DNA of 22,367 nt, taken from assembly GCA_964369175.1 (NCBI GenBank), contig CAYJEM010000031.1:1-22367 (forward strand), given 5' to 3'. The translations under genes were made by a program, and so were the position numbers. This DNA is from Tannockella sp964369175. GTDB taxonomy: Bacteria; Bacillota_I; Bacilli_A; Erysipelotrichales; Coprobacillaceae. This document shows, piece after piece, positions 14,909 through 22,107 of this stretch. The notes beneath the pieces are model-generated. The model did no database searches. It was given only the letters and a program-made list of their open reading frames with translations, and had not been told where the DNA came from. Within the stretch, counting starts at the first letter, position 1. Every line of letters starts with the position of its first letter.

Positions 14909-15094
14909 TTAAAAATCACTTTTAGGAATTACAATACAACATACAACATATGCTAGTATTCCACTTCCCCCTAATGCACTAAATAAAACCCAACCTAATC
15001 TAACTAATGTAGGATCTATATCAAAGTATTCTGCAATCCCCCCACATACACCACTTATCATATTATTACGTCTTGATCTATATAATTTTTTCAT
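14909..15094 (-). CDS. Small PspC-domain protein
   Basis: A 61-aa protein that is a single PspC domain: KKLYRSRRNNMISGVCGGIAEYFDIDPTLVRLGWVLFS, then one hydrophobic helix (about 38-56). The motif 'GVCGGIAEYFDIDPTLVR' is the family signature. PspC proteins sit in the inner membrane and take part in envelope-stress (phage-shock-type) responses. Stand-alone 60-residue forms without PspA are common in Firmicutes. The AAGGAGA site is 7-8 nt before the ATG. It is a single gene with its own terminator, divergent from the GNAT gene at 15302. Confidence 0.92.
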   Translation of the reverse strand: MKKLYRSRRNNMISGVCGGIAEYFDIDPTLVRLGWVLFSALGGSGILAYVVCCIVIPKSDF

Positions 15095-15124
15095 TTGAAT
15101 CTCCTTATAACTTTATCTATAAAT

Positions 15125-15151
15125 ACTATACCATTTTTCATGAAATTTCAA
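15125..15151 (-). promoter_or_regulatory. Candidate promoter of the PspC gene
   Basis: On the minus strand an extended -10 box TGG-TATAGT (15133-15125) lies about 30 nt before the gene. TTGAAA (15151-15146) is a possible -35 at a short 15-bp spacing. The -35 overlaps the perfect palindrome TGAAATTTCA (15141-15150), which could be an operator. Confidence 0.45.
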
Positions 15152-15253
15152 TCATTTAAAATTCAATGATACATAAAGATATCATTTTATTATTATAAAT
15201 CATTCATATTTGTGTACAAAATATAAATTATATTTTAAAATATATGTATACAG

Positions 15254-15268
15254 TAGGATTAAATCCTA
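15254..15268. repeat. Short palindrome in the GNAT leader
   Basis: TAGGATT-A-AATCCTA is a perfect 7+1+7 palindrome, 33 nt before the GNAT start codon. It could be an operator or a weak leader hairpin. The promoter of the GNAT gene is not clear; the upstream sequence is nearly all A and T. Confidence 0.4.
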
Positions 15269-15301
15269 TTACAAAAACATATAGAGAACGGAGAAAAGAA
15301 G

Positions 15302-15739
15302 ATGGAATATGTAAAAGTAACAAATGATAATTATTTACAAATTGTATCACCTTATATTGATACATTCAACGCTGCTCCTAACTTTGATGAATGGACAGAT
15401 GAAACCGCTACAAAAAAATGGAAACGGGTTATATCAAATCCAAATTATGAAGGTTATATTGCGTATGATAACGATAAAATTGTTGGATATATTGGTGGTG
15501 TTCATGAGATGTACTACATGGGGGATACATTTGTTATTGAAGACTTCTTTGTTATCAACGCTAAACAACAAAAAGGTGTTGGTACTCAAATACTTAATTG
15601 GTTTGAAGAACATCTAAAAAACAATGATGTAATTATGGTTCGATTCTTTACCTCTAGAATTCCCCAACAAGAAGGTTATTATAAAAAAAGAAAATATAAA
15701 CCTTGGAATGATATAGTTATGATGGCTAAGGAACTATAA
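15302..15739 (+). CDS. GNAT-family N-acetyltransferase
   Basis: A 145-aa protein, the minimal GNAT length. It has the central strand VGYIGGVHEMYYM, the FVIEDFFVI strand, and the acetyl-CoA motif A with the pyrophosphate loop 'QQKGVGTQILNWFEEHL' (Q-x-K-G-V-G). Motif B is EGYYKKRKYKPW. It acetylates an amine on an unknown small molecule or protein. GGAGAAAAG precedes the ATG. The gene is monocistronic, with a clear terminator 17 nt downstream, and is divergent from the PspC gene. Nothing in its surroundings indicates the substrate. Confidence 0.88.
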   Translation: MEYVKVTNDNYLQIVSPYIDTFNAAPNFDEWTDETATKKWKRVISNPNYEGYIAYDNDKIVGYIGGVHEMYYMGDTFVIEDFFVINAKQQKGVGTQILNWFEEHLKNNDVIMVRFFTSRIPQQEGYYKKRKYKPWNDIVMMAKEL

Positions 15740-15755
15740 AACAATAGTATAATAG

Positions 15756-15791
15756 AACAACAATTGCTAACGCTATTGTTGTTTTCTTTAT
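15756..15791 (+). terminator. Hairpin terminator of the GNAT gene
   Basis: AACAACAAT (15756-15764) pairs perfectly with ATTGTTGTT (15775-15783), with two more G-C pairs possible in the loop, followed by TTTTCTTTAT. Confidence 0.85.
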
Positions 15792-15799
15792 AATCATTT

Positions 15800-15822
15800 T
15801 AGTACAATTACAAGTTGTACTA
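15800..15822. promoter_or_regulatory. Inverted repeat upstream of the oxidoreductase promoter
   Basis: TAGTACAA (15800-15807) and TTGTACTA (15815-15822) are perfect inverted arms with a 7-nt centre. The site ends 18 bp before the -35 box at 15840. That is where a LysR-type activator would bind, and a lysR gene lies just after the oxidoreductase gene, but the assignment is inferred. It could also be extra structure after the preceding terminator. Confidence 0.45.
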
Positions 15823-15839
15823 GTGCAATTTATGTTTGT

Positions 15840-15868
15840 TTGACTCTGTTTTTTTTTATTTATTAATA
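15840..15868 (+). promoter_or_regulatory. Candidate promoter of the oxidoreductase gene
   Basis: TTGACT (15840-15845) and TTAATA (15863-15868) are separated by 17 bp, including a run of T residues. The start codon is 35 nt further on. The -10 box is weak, which would fit activation by a regulator. Confidence 0.5.
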
Positions 15869-15903
15869 TGTTTATGAAAGTAAGAATAAATAGGAGAAAT
15901 TAT

Positions 15904-17859
15904 ATGGCAAAATTTAATAAGTACAATAAAATATTTGAACCAATTCAATGTGGGCCAATGAAATTAAAAAATAGAATTGAGTTTACACCAATGGTATCAT
16001 GTCACGCTGATGCCAATGGATGTGTTACCCCAGAATTAGTTGAGTATATCGGTATGCAAGCAAGAACTGGTGCAGGATTAATCACGATTGGTGATACTGT
16101 AGTCGATAGAACATGTGGTGATGGTTTTATGGGTGCACTATCAATGACAAGAGAAACTGATATCCTTGGTCTTAGTCGATTAGCAGAAGAAGCCCACAAA
16201 TATGGTGCGAAGTTAAGTGTTGAAATGAATCATGGTGGAAATACAGCAATTCCAGAACTATTAGAAAGAGAAGCAATGGGTGTTACAACAACACCTATGG
16301 AAGGTAAATCTCGATATGTAAAGATGATGGATCAAAAAGATATTGATACAATCGTTGAGCAATTTGTTGAATGTGCAGACCGTTTGATGAGAGCTGGCTT
16401 TGATGCTATTATGATCCATGCTGCTCATGGTAACTTAATTACACAATTTTTATCCCCTGCCTCTAATACTAGAATTGACTGGTATGGTGGTTCTTTAGAA
16501 AATCGTATGAGATTTCCTTTACAAATATTAGAAGCTGTGCATAAAAAAGTTGGTGGGAAAATTGCTATTGACTGCCGTATTAGTGCAGAAGAACGAATTA
16601 AAGGCGGGATGCCTATTGAAGAAACAATTGAGTTTTTAAAAGTAGCTGAAAAATATTTAGATAAAGTACATATTTCAACAGGACTTATTACTAATTCTGA
16701 ATGTATTAAATATTGTTTACAACCAAATACAATTGAACATTGTATAAATGTTGACAGTGCTTCTCGAATCAAAAAAGAACTTAGTATTCCAGTAACAGTT
16801 GTTGGTTCTATTGGAACATTAGATGATGCCGAGAGAATTTTAAATGATGGTGATGCCGACTTAATTGGTATGGCTCGTGCATTGATTGTAGATGGAGAAA
16901 CTGTTACTAAAGGCTATCGTGGACAAGAAGACAAAATCAGACCTTGTATCCGTTGTTATAACTGTTTACGTGAAATATTCCCTGGACGTCAAGTACGTTG
17001 TAGTCTAAACCCAGTTGTTGGACAGGAATCAAGATATCACGATATGCCACTTGCTAGAAAAAGTAAAAAAGTTATGATTATTGGTGGTGGTCCTGCTGGA
17101 ATGCAAGCTGCACAAACCGCCATAATGCGTGGACATGATGTAACACTTTTTGAAAAATCAGATAAATTAGGTGGATTACTCCATGATGCAAGTACTCTAG
17201 AAATGAAAGCCGACTTAAAAGTATATACTGATTGGATGATCAAAACAACACATGAGTGTGGAGCTGAAATTGTTTTAAATACTTGTGTAACTGATAAGTT
17301 AGTTGAAGAATTTAACCCAGATGCTTTATTCATTGCTACTGGTGCAACCGAATTTAAGCCACCTATCGATGGTATCGAACGTAGTAATATTCATTTTGTT
17401 AGTCAAGTAGACTCTAATGAAGTTCAAACTGGTCAAAACGTAGTTGTTTGTGGTGGTGGCCTTAGTGGAACTGAAAGTGCTATTGAATTAGCAAAACAAG
17501 GTAAAAATGTTACTATCGTTGATATGAAAAGTGCTGACGAATTATGTAGTGAGGTATTTTGGGCAAACAGAGTTGCCCTAATGGATTTACTACAGGAATA
17601 TAATGTTAAAATTATTGATCAAGTTAAAATTGAAAAGTTCAGTGATAATGGTGTCGAAATTATAGATAAACAATGGATTCGTTCAACATTGAAAGCAGAT
17701 AGTATTGTTCTTGCATTAGGTTTAAGACCTACATTTGAAGTAGTAGAAGAACTAAAAGAGTTAGTTCCTGAAACTTATATTGTTGGTGATTGCTTTGAAC
17801 AAGCAAAAGATATCCATAATGCAATCCATACTGCATTTTATCGTGCAATCCAACTTTAA
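15904..17859 (+). CDS. Old-yellow-enzyme-family FMN/4Fe-4S/FAD oxidoreductase (2,4-dienoyl-CoA reductase/BaiCD type)
   Basis: A 651-aa reductase. Residues 1-340 form the FMN TIM barrel (IMIHAAHGNLITQFLSP, then WYGGSLENRMRF). A 4Fe-4S cluster is held by C348, C351, C354 and C366. Then come two nucleotide-binding folds: FAD (GGGPAG, 394-399) and NAD(P)H (GGGLSG, 517-522). Relatives reduce activated C=C bonds: dienoyl-CoA, enoates, bile-acid intermediates (BaiCD/BaiH), bilirubin. Neither Tyr166 nor His252 of E. coli dienoyl-CoA reductase is present; the Tyr position is Asn177. So the substrate is probably different and cannot be named. The ATG at 15904 has AGGAG 8 nt upstream; an upstream in-frame ATG at 15868 has none. 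It is followed by a terminator and a lysR gene. Confidence 0.9.
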   Translation: MAKFNKYNKIFEPIQCGPMKLKNRIEFTPMVSCHADANGCVTPELVEYIGMQARTGAGLITIGDTVVDRTCGDGFMGALSMTRETDILGLSRLAEEAHKYGAKLSVEMNHGGNTAIPELLEREAMGVTTTPMEGKSRYVKMMDQKDIDTIVEQFVECADRLMRAGFDAIMIHAAHGNLITQFLSPASNTRIDWYGGSLENRMRFPLQILEAVHKKVGGKIAIDCRISAEERIKGGMPIEETIEFLKVAEKYLDKVHISTGLITNSECIKYCLQPNTIEHCINVDSASRIKKELSIPVTVVGSIGTLDDAERILNDGDADLIGMARALIVDGETVTKGYRGQEDKIRPCIRCYNCLREIFPGRQVRCSLNPVVGQESRYHDMPLARKSKKVMIIGGGPAGMQAAQTAIMRGHDVTLFEKSDKLGGLLHDASTLEMKADLKVYTDWMIKTTHECGAEIVLNTCVTDKLVEEFNPDALFIATGATEFKPPIDGIERSNIHFVSQVDSNEVQTGQNVVVCGGGLSGTESAIELAKQGKNVTIVDMKSADELCSEVFWANRVALMDLLQEYNVKIIDQVKIEKFSDNGVEIIDKQWIRSTLKADSIVLALGLRPTFEVVEELKELVPETYIVGDCFEQAKDIHNAIHTAFYRAIQL

Positions 17860-17866
17860 AAATATA

Positions 17867-17889
17867 AACACAGGATTTCCTGTGTTTTT
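17867..17889 (+). terminator. Hairpin terminator of the oxidoreductase gene
   Basis: AACACAGG pairs with CCTGTGTT around ATTT and is followed by a T-run. It begins 8 nt after the stop codon and separates the gene from lysR. Confidence 0.9.
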
Positions 17890-17895
17890 ATAATA

Positions 17896-17924
17896 TTTAT
17901 CTTCATAGCAAAATAGTATATAAT
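17896..17924 (+). promoter_or_regulatory. Candidate promoter of the LysR gene
   Basis: A perfect TATAAT (17919-17924) has a weak -35 (TTTATC, 17896-17901) at 17 bp. The start codon is 33 nt downstream with an AGG ribosome site. Confidence 0.5.
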
Positions 17925-17957
17925 TAATTTATAAAATAACATAAGCAGGTAAATAAC

Positions 17958-18836
17958 ATGGACATTAGAGAAATGAAGTATTTTTTTGAAGTATGTAAAT
18001 ATGAAAGTATATTGAAAGCATCAAAAAGCTTACATATATCACAACAAGCATTAAGTAAATGCATGAAGAAGATTGAATGCGAGCTAGGTATAAGTCTCTT
18101 TTATCGGGATACAAATTCAATACAACTAACAAACAATGGTAAATATTTATATAAAAAAGTAAAAATCCAATTACACCACCATCAACTATTTATAAAAGAA
18201 ATCAATGATAAGTTTAATGATAATACAATAATAAAACTTGGCATAGCACCTGGTGTACTACGTTCATTAGGTAGTGATATATTAATTAAATTCAAAGAGA
18301 TAAATAAAAATGTTCAATTAGAAGTGATCGAAAAGCACGATAAAGTGTGTGAACATATGATTCGTGAAAATCAGCTAGATATTGCAATATCAACAAAACC
18401 ACTAGCTTGCGATGATATCGATTATTACTCAATAAAATCAGAAGAACTACTTGTTATATCACATAAAAATCATAAACTAGACAATTGTAAAAATTTACAA
18501 TTTAAAGATTTAATTCATTTACCGCTGGTATTATGTGATAATAATTTCAATTTATCTTCTAATATCCAAAATGCATTTAAACAACGTTATCTTATACCAA
18601 ATATCGTTTTAGTAGCAAATGAAATTGAAATTGCAATCGATTTAGTAGCTAAAGGGAAAGCAATTAATATCTGTGCCAAACATGTAGTAAAAAGTATAAA
18701 TAATGATAATATAGTTGTTTCAAAATTAAAAAATTTTAATGTAAATTGGGAAATTGGTGTTATTATAAACAAAAATACAATAAAGAGTAAAAATATAATT
18801 TCCTTATTAGAAACATTAAAGAGTACGTCAATATAG
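17958..18836 (+). CDS. LysR-family transcriptional regulator
   Basis: A 292-aa protein of normal LysR length. The N-terminal winged helix is MDIREMKYFFEVCKYESI, then KASKSLHISQQALSKCMKKIE, then LGISLFYRD. A linker helix and a periplasmic-binding-like effector domain (about 90-290) follow. LysR proteins bind DNA as tetramers and switch a nearby gene when a small ligand is present. Here the gene does not diverge from a target; it follows the oxidoreductase in the same direction after a terminator. The oxidoreductase, with an inverted repeat before its promoter, is the most likely target. Confidence 0.92.
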   Translation: MDIREMKYFFEVCKYESILKASKSLHISQQALSKCMKKIECELGISLFYRDTNSIQLTNNGKYLYKKVKIQLHHHQLFIKEINDKFNDNTIIKLGIAPGVLRSLGSDILIKFKEINKNVQLEVIEKHDKVCEHMIRENQLDIAISTKPLACDDIDYYSIKSEELLVISHKNHKLDNCKNLQFKDLIHLPLVLCDNNFNLSSNIQNAFKQRYLIPNIVLVANEIEIAIDLVAKGKAINICAKHVVKSINNDNIVVSKLKNFNVNWEIGVIINKNTIKSKNIISLLETLKSTSI

Positions 18837-18838
18837 TC

Positions 18839-18870
18839 AAAAAGAGCTAAAACTTAATTTAGCTCTTTTT
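18839..18870. terminator. Bidirectional terminator between lysR and the importer operon
   Basis: A perfect 13-bp stem (AAAAAGAGCTAAA with TTTAGCTCTTTTT, 6-nt loop) carries T-runs in both directions. It serves the lysR gene on the plus strand and the mobA-importer operon on the minus strand. Confidence 0.93.
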
Positions 18871-18879
18871 ACATAACCT

Positions 18880-19635
18880 TTATTTTTTAGAAAATGACAA
18901 GTAGTTTTCTAAATTATTCTCTGCACTTACTTTAACATTAAAAATCTTAGATATCTTATCAACAGAAATATTTTTAGGCTTATCAACACTTTCAATTCTA
19001 CCTTTATCCATAATTAAAATATAATCACTATGTTGCATTGCTTGATTAATATCATGCATTACCATAATAACAACTTTACCTTGTTTTTTTAACATCTTTG
19101 CAAGTTCAAGTAATTCTAATTGATGTTCAATATCCATATAAGTAGTTGGTTCATCAAGTAAAACAATTGGGGTATCTTGGATAAGTAGCATCGCCATATA
19201 TACACGTTGTCTTTGACCACCTGAAAGTGTATGAACACTTTGATTTTTTAAATCATATATTTGCATTAAAGATAAAACTTCATCTACTTTTTTATAGTCA
19301 GTTGCTGTATATCTTCGAGGAAATCCAAGATGTGGATGTCTTCCATGTAATACTAATCGTTTAACACTAATTAGTGGTGTATCTTTATGCTGTGCTAAAT
19401 ACGAAATAAGCTTTGCTCGTTCTTTAAAATCAAGTAATTTTAAATCCTTATCATCAATAAGAATTTGTCCTTCATATGTTTTTGAAAGTCCGCAACAGCC
19501 CTTTAATAACGTACTTTTACCACAACCATTTCTACCAATAATTGTATAAATATTTCCTTTTTCAAATTTAATACTAACACCCTTTACAACAGGTTTATTT
19601 TCATAACCGCATGAATAATTTATAAGTTCGATCAT
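18880..19635 (-). CDS. ABC importer ATPase (FecE/BtuD class)
   Basis: A 251-aa ATP-binding subunit. Walker A is GRNGCGKST (34-42), the Q-loop is near LAQHKD (80-85), the signature is LSGGQRQR (137-144), Walker B is IVLLDEP (157-163), and the H-loop is H194. The VKRLVLHGRHPH segment is typical of the siderophore/haem/cobalamin/molybdate (type II importer) class. It powers uptake through the adjacent FecCD-type permease. I chose the ATG at 19635, which has AGGG upstream and lies 1 nt after the permease stop; an in-frame extension to 19704 would overlap the permease and lacks a site. It is the last gene of the operon. Confidence 0.93.
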   Translation of the reverse strand: MIELINYSCGYENKPVVKGVSIKFEKGNIYTIIGRNGCGKSTLLKGCCGLSKTYEGQILIDDKDLKLLDFKERAKLISYLAQHKDTPLISVKRLVLHGRHPHLGFPRRYTATDYKKVDEVLSLMQIYDLKNQSVHTLSGGQRQRVYMAMLLIQDTPIVLLDEPTTYMDIEHQLELLELAKMLKKQGKVVIMVMHDINQAMQHSDYILIMDKGRIESVDKPKNISVDKISKIFNVKVSAENNLENYLSFSKK

Positions 19636-19636
19636 A

Positions 19637-20626
19637 CTACACCCTCGCCTTTTTTGTAAATAATAACAAAATAAAAATTGGTGCTCCAAATAATGATAAA
19701 ACAATCCCTACCGGTAATTCAAAAGGCGCAAATAAAACTCTTGCCATAGTATCACAAACAACCATCAATAATGGACCCCAAATAATTGAAAGTAAAAATG
19801 ATTGCTTAAACTCATTACCAACAACTAACCTAGCAAAGTGTGGTACTACTAAACCTATAAAACCAATTAATCCAGCAAAGGAAACTGCCCCACCAATACA
19901 ACTTGCACATAGTAGTAATAAGATTGTTCTTTCTTTAAATACATTTACCCCTAGACCTTTTGCAACGTCATCTCCAAGACTCAATATTTCAATCGTATTT
20001 CTCTTTAACAAAAGCACAAATACACTTACAAATATAAATATAGAACTTACAAATAATACATTATTTTGAATATATGCTAGTCCCCCTACGCGAAAAGTAG
20101 TCAAAGCAATAAGTGATGTTGGTATCAAGGTGTACACTGCCTCACTTAATGAGGCAAATATACTATTGGTTACCACGCCTGTTAACACTAGTGTTTGTTT
20201 AGAGGCGCCAATCTTAGTAGCAATAAAAAATATAATTGTTACTGCCACAATAGCACCTAAAAATGATGCTACTGGTAGTAAAAACGGTAGTGTCGGAAAA
20301 AGCACACTACATAAAATTGTAAATAAACCAGCTCCAGAGTTAACTCCTATAATATTAGGACCAGCTAATGGATTTGCAAGTAAGGTTTGGATTACAAACC
20401 CGGCTGCAACAAACCCTATACCAGAAACAATACCAGCAAGTATTCGTGGAATGCGTACATATATAAAGATATCATTTAATGAAAACAAATCAGCTAATGT
20501 TAGCCTTGTTGCTCCTAAAAATAGACATATAAAACAAACAACAATAGTAAAAACTAAGTTAGCTATGATAAAACGAGTTGGATTATTTTGTATTTGTTGC
20601 TTGTAATATGTTAATAAGGATTTCAT
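19637..20626 (-). CDS. ABC importer permease (FecCD/BtuC class)
   Basis: A protein of about 329 aa with roughly 9-10 hydrophobic helices. It carries the FecCD family motifs 'ANPLAGPNIIGVNSGAGLF' near residue 85 and GFIGLVVPHFARLVVG near 265, the coupling region for the ATPase. It forms a homodimeric channel for a metal chelate, corrinoid or oxyanion. The start is uncertain: ATG codons at 20647, 20635 and 20626 all lie inside the end of the lipoprotein gene and none has a strong ribosome site, so translation is probably coupled by a 44-65 nt overlap. Confidence 0.93.
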   Translation of the reverse strand: MKSLLTYYKQQIQNNPTRFIIANLVFTIVVCFICLFLGATRLTLADLFSLNDIFIYVRIPRILAGIVSGIGFVAAGFVIQTLLANPLAGPNIIGVNSGAGLFTILCSVLFPTLPFLLPVASFLGAIVAVTIIFFIATKIGASKQTLVLTGVVTNSIFASLSEAVYTLIPTSLIALTTFRVGGLAYIQNNVLFVSSIFIFVSVFVLLLKRNTIEILSLGDDVAKGLGVNVFKERTILLLLCASCIGGAVSFAGLIGFIGLVVPHFARLVVGNEFKQSFLLSIIWGPLLMVVCDTMARVLFAPFELPVGIVLSLFGAPIFILLLFTKKARV

Positions 20627-21509
20627 AGCTTTCATTCCATCTTTCATTTGGTTTATTATGGAATAGTTCTTTTTCTAAATAATAAAATTGATCATTCTTT
20701 ACTGCATCTAGAGAATTCCAAGCAGGATTAGAAGAAAACAAGTATTCCATTTGTGCTTTTGCTTCGCTTTGTTCGCCCATACAAATCACAAAAATATAAT
20801 CAGGGTTAATTTCTATTATCTTTTCTAAAGATAAAGTATCAAGTAAACTATTAAATTCATCTGTTACATTTACTGCTCCTAGTTGATTTAACATACTAGC
20901 AGTTGATGTATCACTATCTCTAGCAGAAACTTTACTACTTGATGCTCTAAGTAATAGATACGTTGGATTCCCTTCAATTGATGATGTATTCACTAATGAA
21001 GTAATTGTATTTGATAATTGTGTACCATGAATATCATATAAGTCATCACGGCCTGTAATATCACAAAATATTCGTAAAGTATTTACATAATCATCAAAAT
21101 TTTCAACATCAATAAATGCATAAGCAATGCCAGCACTATCTAATGATTTAGCAAGTGATTGATGCCCTGATAAATCAGGCATTAAAATCATAAAATCAAC
21201 TTTCGATGCTATGATCGTTTCTAATGAAGGACTATGAATTGCCCCTAAGTCGATAATATTTGATGACGTATCAATTAGCCCTGAACTAAAACTATCTTCG
21301 GTTGTTGCATGTAGCCTGCCACCTGCAAGTTGCCACAAGGCACTATAACTACCGGATGCTACTGCTACATTCTTAGGGCTATCAATTACTACTTGACGTC
21401 CCATGTCGTCAACAAAGCTATATTCCCCTGTTGATACTTGATTTGTAGTACACCCACTTACAAGCAAGGTAAATAATAATACTACAATACATTTAAAACT
21501 ATTTTTCAT
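20583..21509 (-). CDS. Substrate-binding lipoprotein of the FecB/BtuF/MolA class
   Basis: A 308-aa lipoprotein. The signal peptide MKNSFKCIVVLLFTLLVSGC ends in a lipobox with Cys20 as the lipid-attachment site. The mature part shows the helical-backbone binding fold: 'FVDDMGRQVVIDSPKNV' at the start, then SPSLETIIASKVDFMIL, and LSLEKIIEINPDYIFVI in the second lobe. Proteins of this class hand iron-siderophore, haem, vitamin B12 or molybdate/tungstate to a FecCD permease. I chose the ATG at 21509 because GGAG lies 7 nt upstream and the signal peptide begins there. It overlaps the mobA gene by 11 nt. The mobA link suggests molybdate or tungstate as the cargo, but the sequence does not prove it. 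Confidence 0.92.
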   Translation of the reverse strand: MKNSFKCIVVLLFTLLVSGCTTNQVSTGEYSFVDDMGRQVVIDSPKNVAVASGSYSALWQLAGGRLHATTEDSFSSGLIDTSSNIIDLGAIHSPSLETIIASKVDFMILMPDLSGHQSLAKSLDSAGIAYAFIDVENFDDYVNTLRIFCDITGRDDLYDIHGTQLSNTITSLVNTSSIEGNPTYLLLRASSSKVSARDSDTSTASMLNQLGAVNVTDEFNSLLDTLSLEKIIEINPDYIFVICMGEQSEAKAQMEYLFSSNPAWNSLDAVKNDQFYYLEKELFHNKPNERWNESYEILINILQATNTK

Positions 21510-22107
21510 CTCTTTCTCCAAACAATACGTTTGTATTGTGTACTTCATTATACTGTTTAACAGTATTTATATTATAAAAACAATTAGAATACGAATTTGG
21601 AAAATCAACATAAACTTTATCAATACAATTTATCAATTCTTTTAATTTATATTGTTTATTGTTAATTTGTTCCTCGATTTTTTGTAAAATATCACTTTGA
21701 TATATCGCAAATAACGGTTGTATTCTATCATTGTTTTTAGCTATAATGCAACTATTTTCATTCATTATTAACATTTCATACATATTTTCTATGATTTCCT
21801 TATTAATACCCGGCATATCACACGAAATAATGAAATAATATTTGTAAGATTTTAATGATAATGCTGTGTGCAAACCACCAAGCGGGCCAATTGCATCATA
21901 GCTGTCAATGACTGTTGGATATGGTAAGTCAATTACCTGTGAGCAATTTGCTGCGATATATATATTACAATAATCTGTAAATTGATTAATAATATGTTTT
22001 GCCATTGTTGTATTACCATAAGGTAGTTTGTATTTATCATGGTATTCCATTCTTGAAGATTTTCCACCAACCAATACAACAATCGCAATTTCATCTTTTG
22101 ATATCAT
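21499..22107 (-). CDS. mobA: MobA-like molybdenum cofactor guanylyltransferase
   Basis: A 202-aa nucleotidyltransferase. Visible MobA motifs: LVGGKSSRM (12-20) with D24-K25, GPLGGLHTAL (74-83), SCDMP (95-99), QPLFAIY (130-136) and FYNINT (177-182). MobA joins GMP to molybdopterin to make the MGD form of the cofactor in the cytoplasm. The loop is unusual: the normal R-M-G-x-D-K is R-M-E-Y-H-D-K, with one extra residue and no Gly. Its start codon overlaps the asrC stop (TAATG), and its end overlaps the lipoprotein gene, so the group is translated together. A related NTP-transferase with another substrate is possible, given the altered loop and the linked sulfite reductase. Confidence 0.82.
   Translation of the reverse strand: MISKDEIAIVVLVGGKSSRMEYHDKYKLPYGNTTMAKHIINQFTDYCNIYIAANCSQVIDLPYPTVIDSYDAIGPLGGLHTALSLKSYKYYFIISCDMPGINKEIIENMYEMLIMNENSCIIAKNNDRIQPLFAIYQSDILQKIEEQINNKQYKLKELINCIDKVYVDFPNSYSNCFYNINTVKQYNEVHNTNVLFGERDEK

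Noticed and set aside
15324..15617. A 97-codon frame overlapping the GNAT gene on the same strand
   Set aside because: Out-of-frame shadow of a gene with clear GNAT motifs and a proper ribosome site.
16425..16772. A 115-codon open frame on the minus strand opposite the oxidoreductase
   Set aside because: It lies inside a strongly conserved TIM-barrel coding region and has no promoter or ribosome site; several similar antisense frames in the window were dropped for the same reason.
20130..20606. A 158-codon open frame on the plus strand opposite the permease gene
   Set aside because: It mirrors the hydrophobic permease frame, has no ribosome site and lies fully antisense to a clear FecCD gene.
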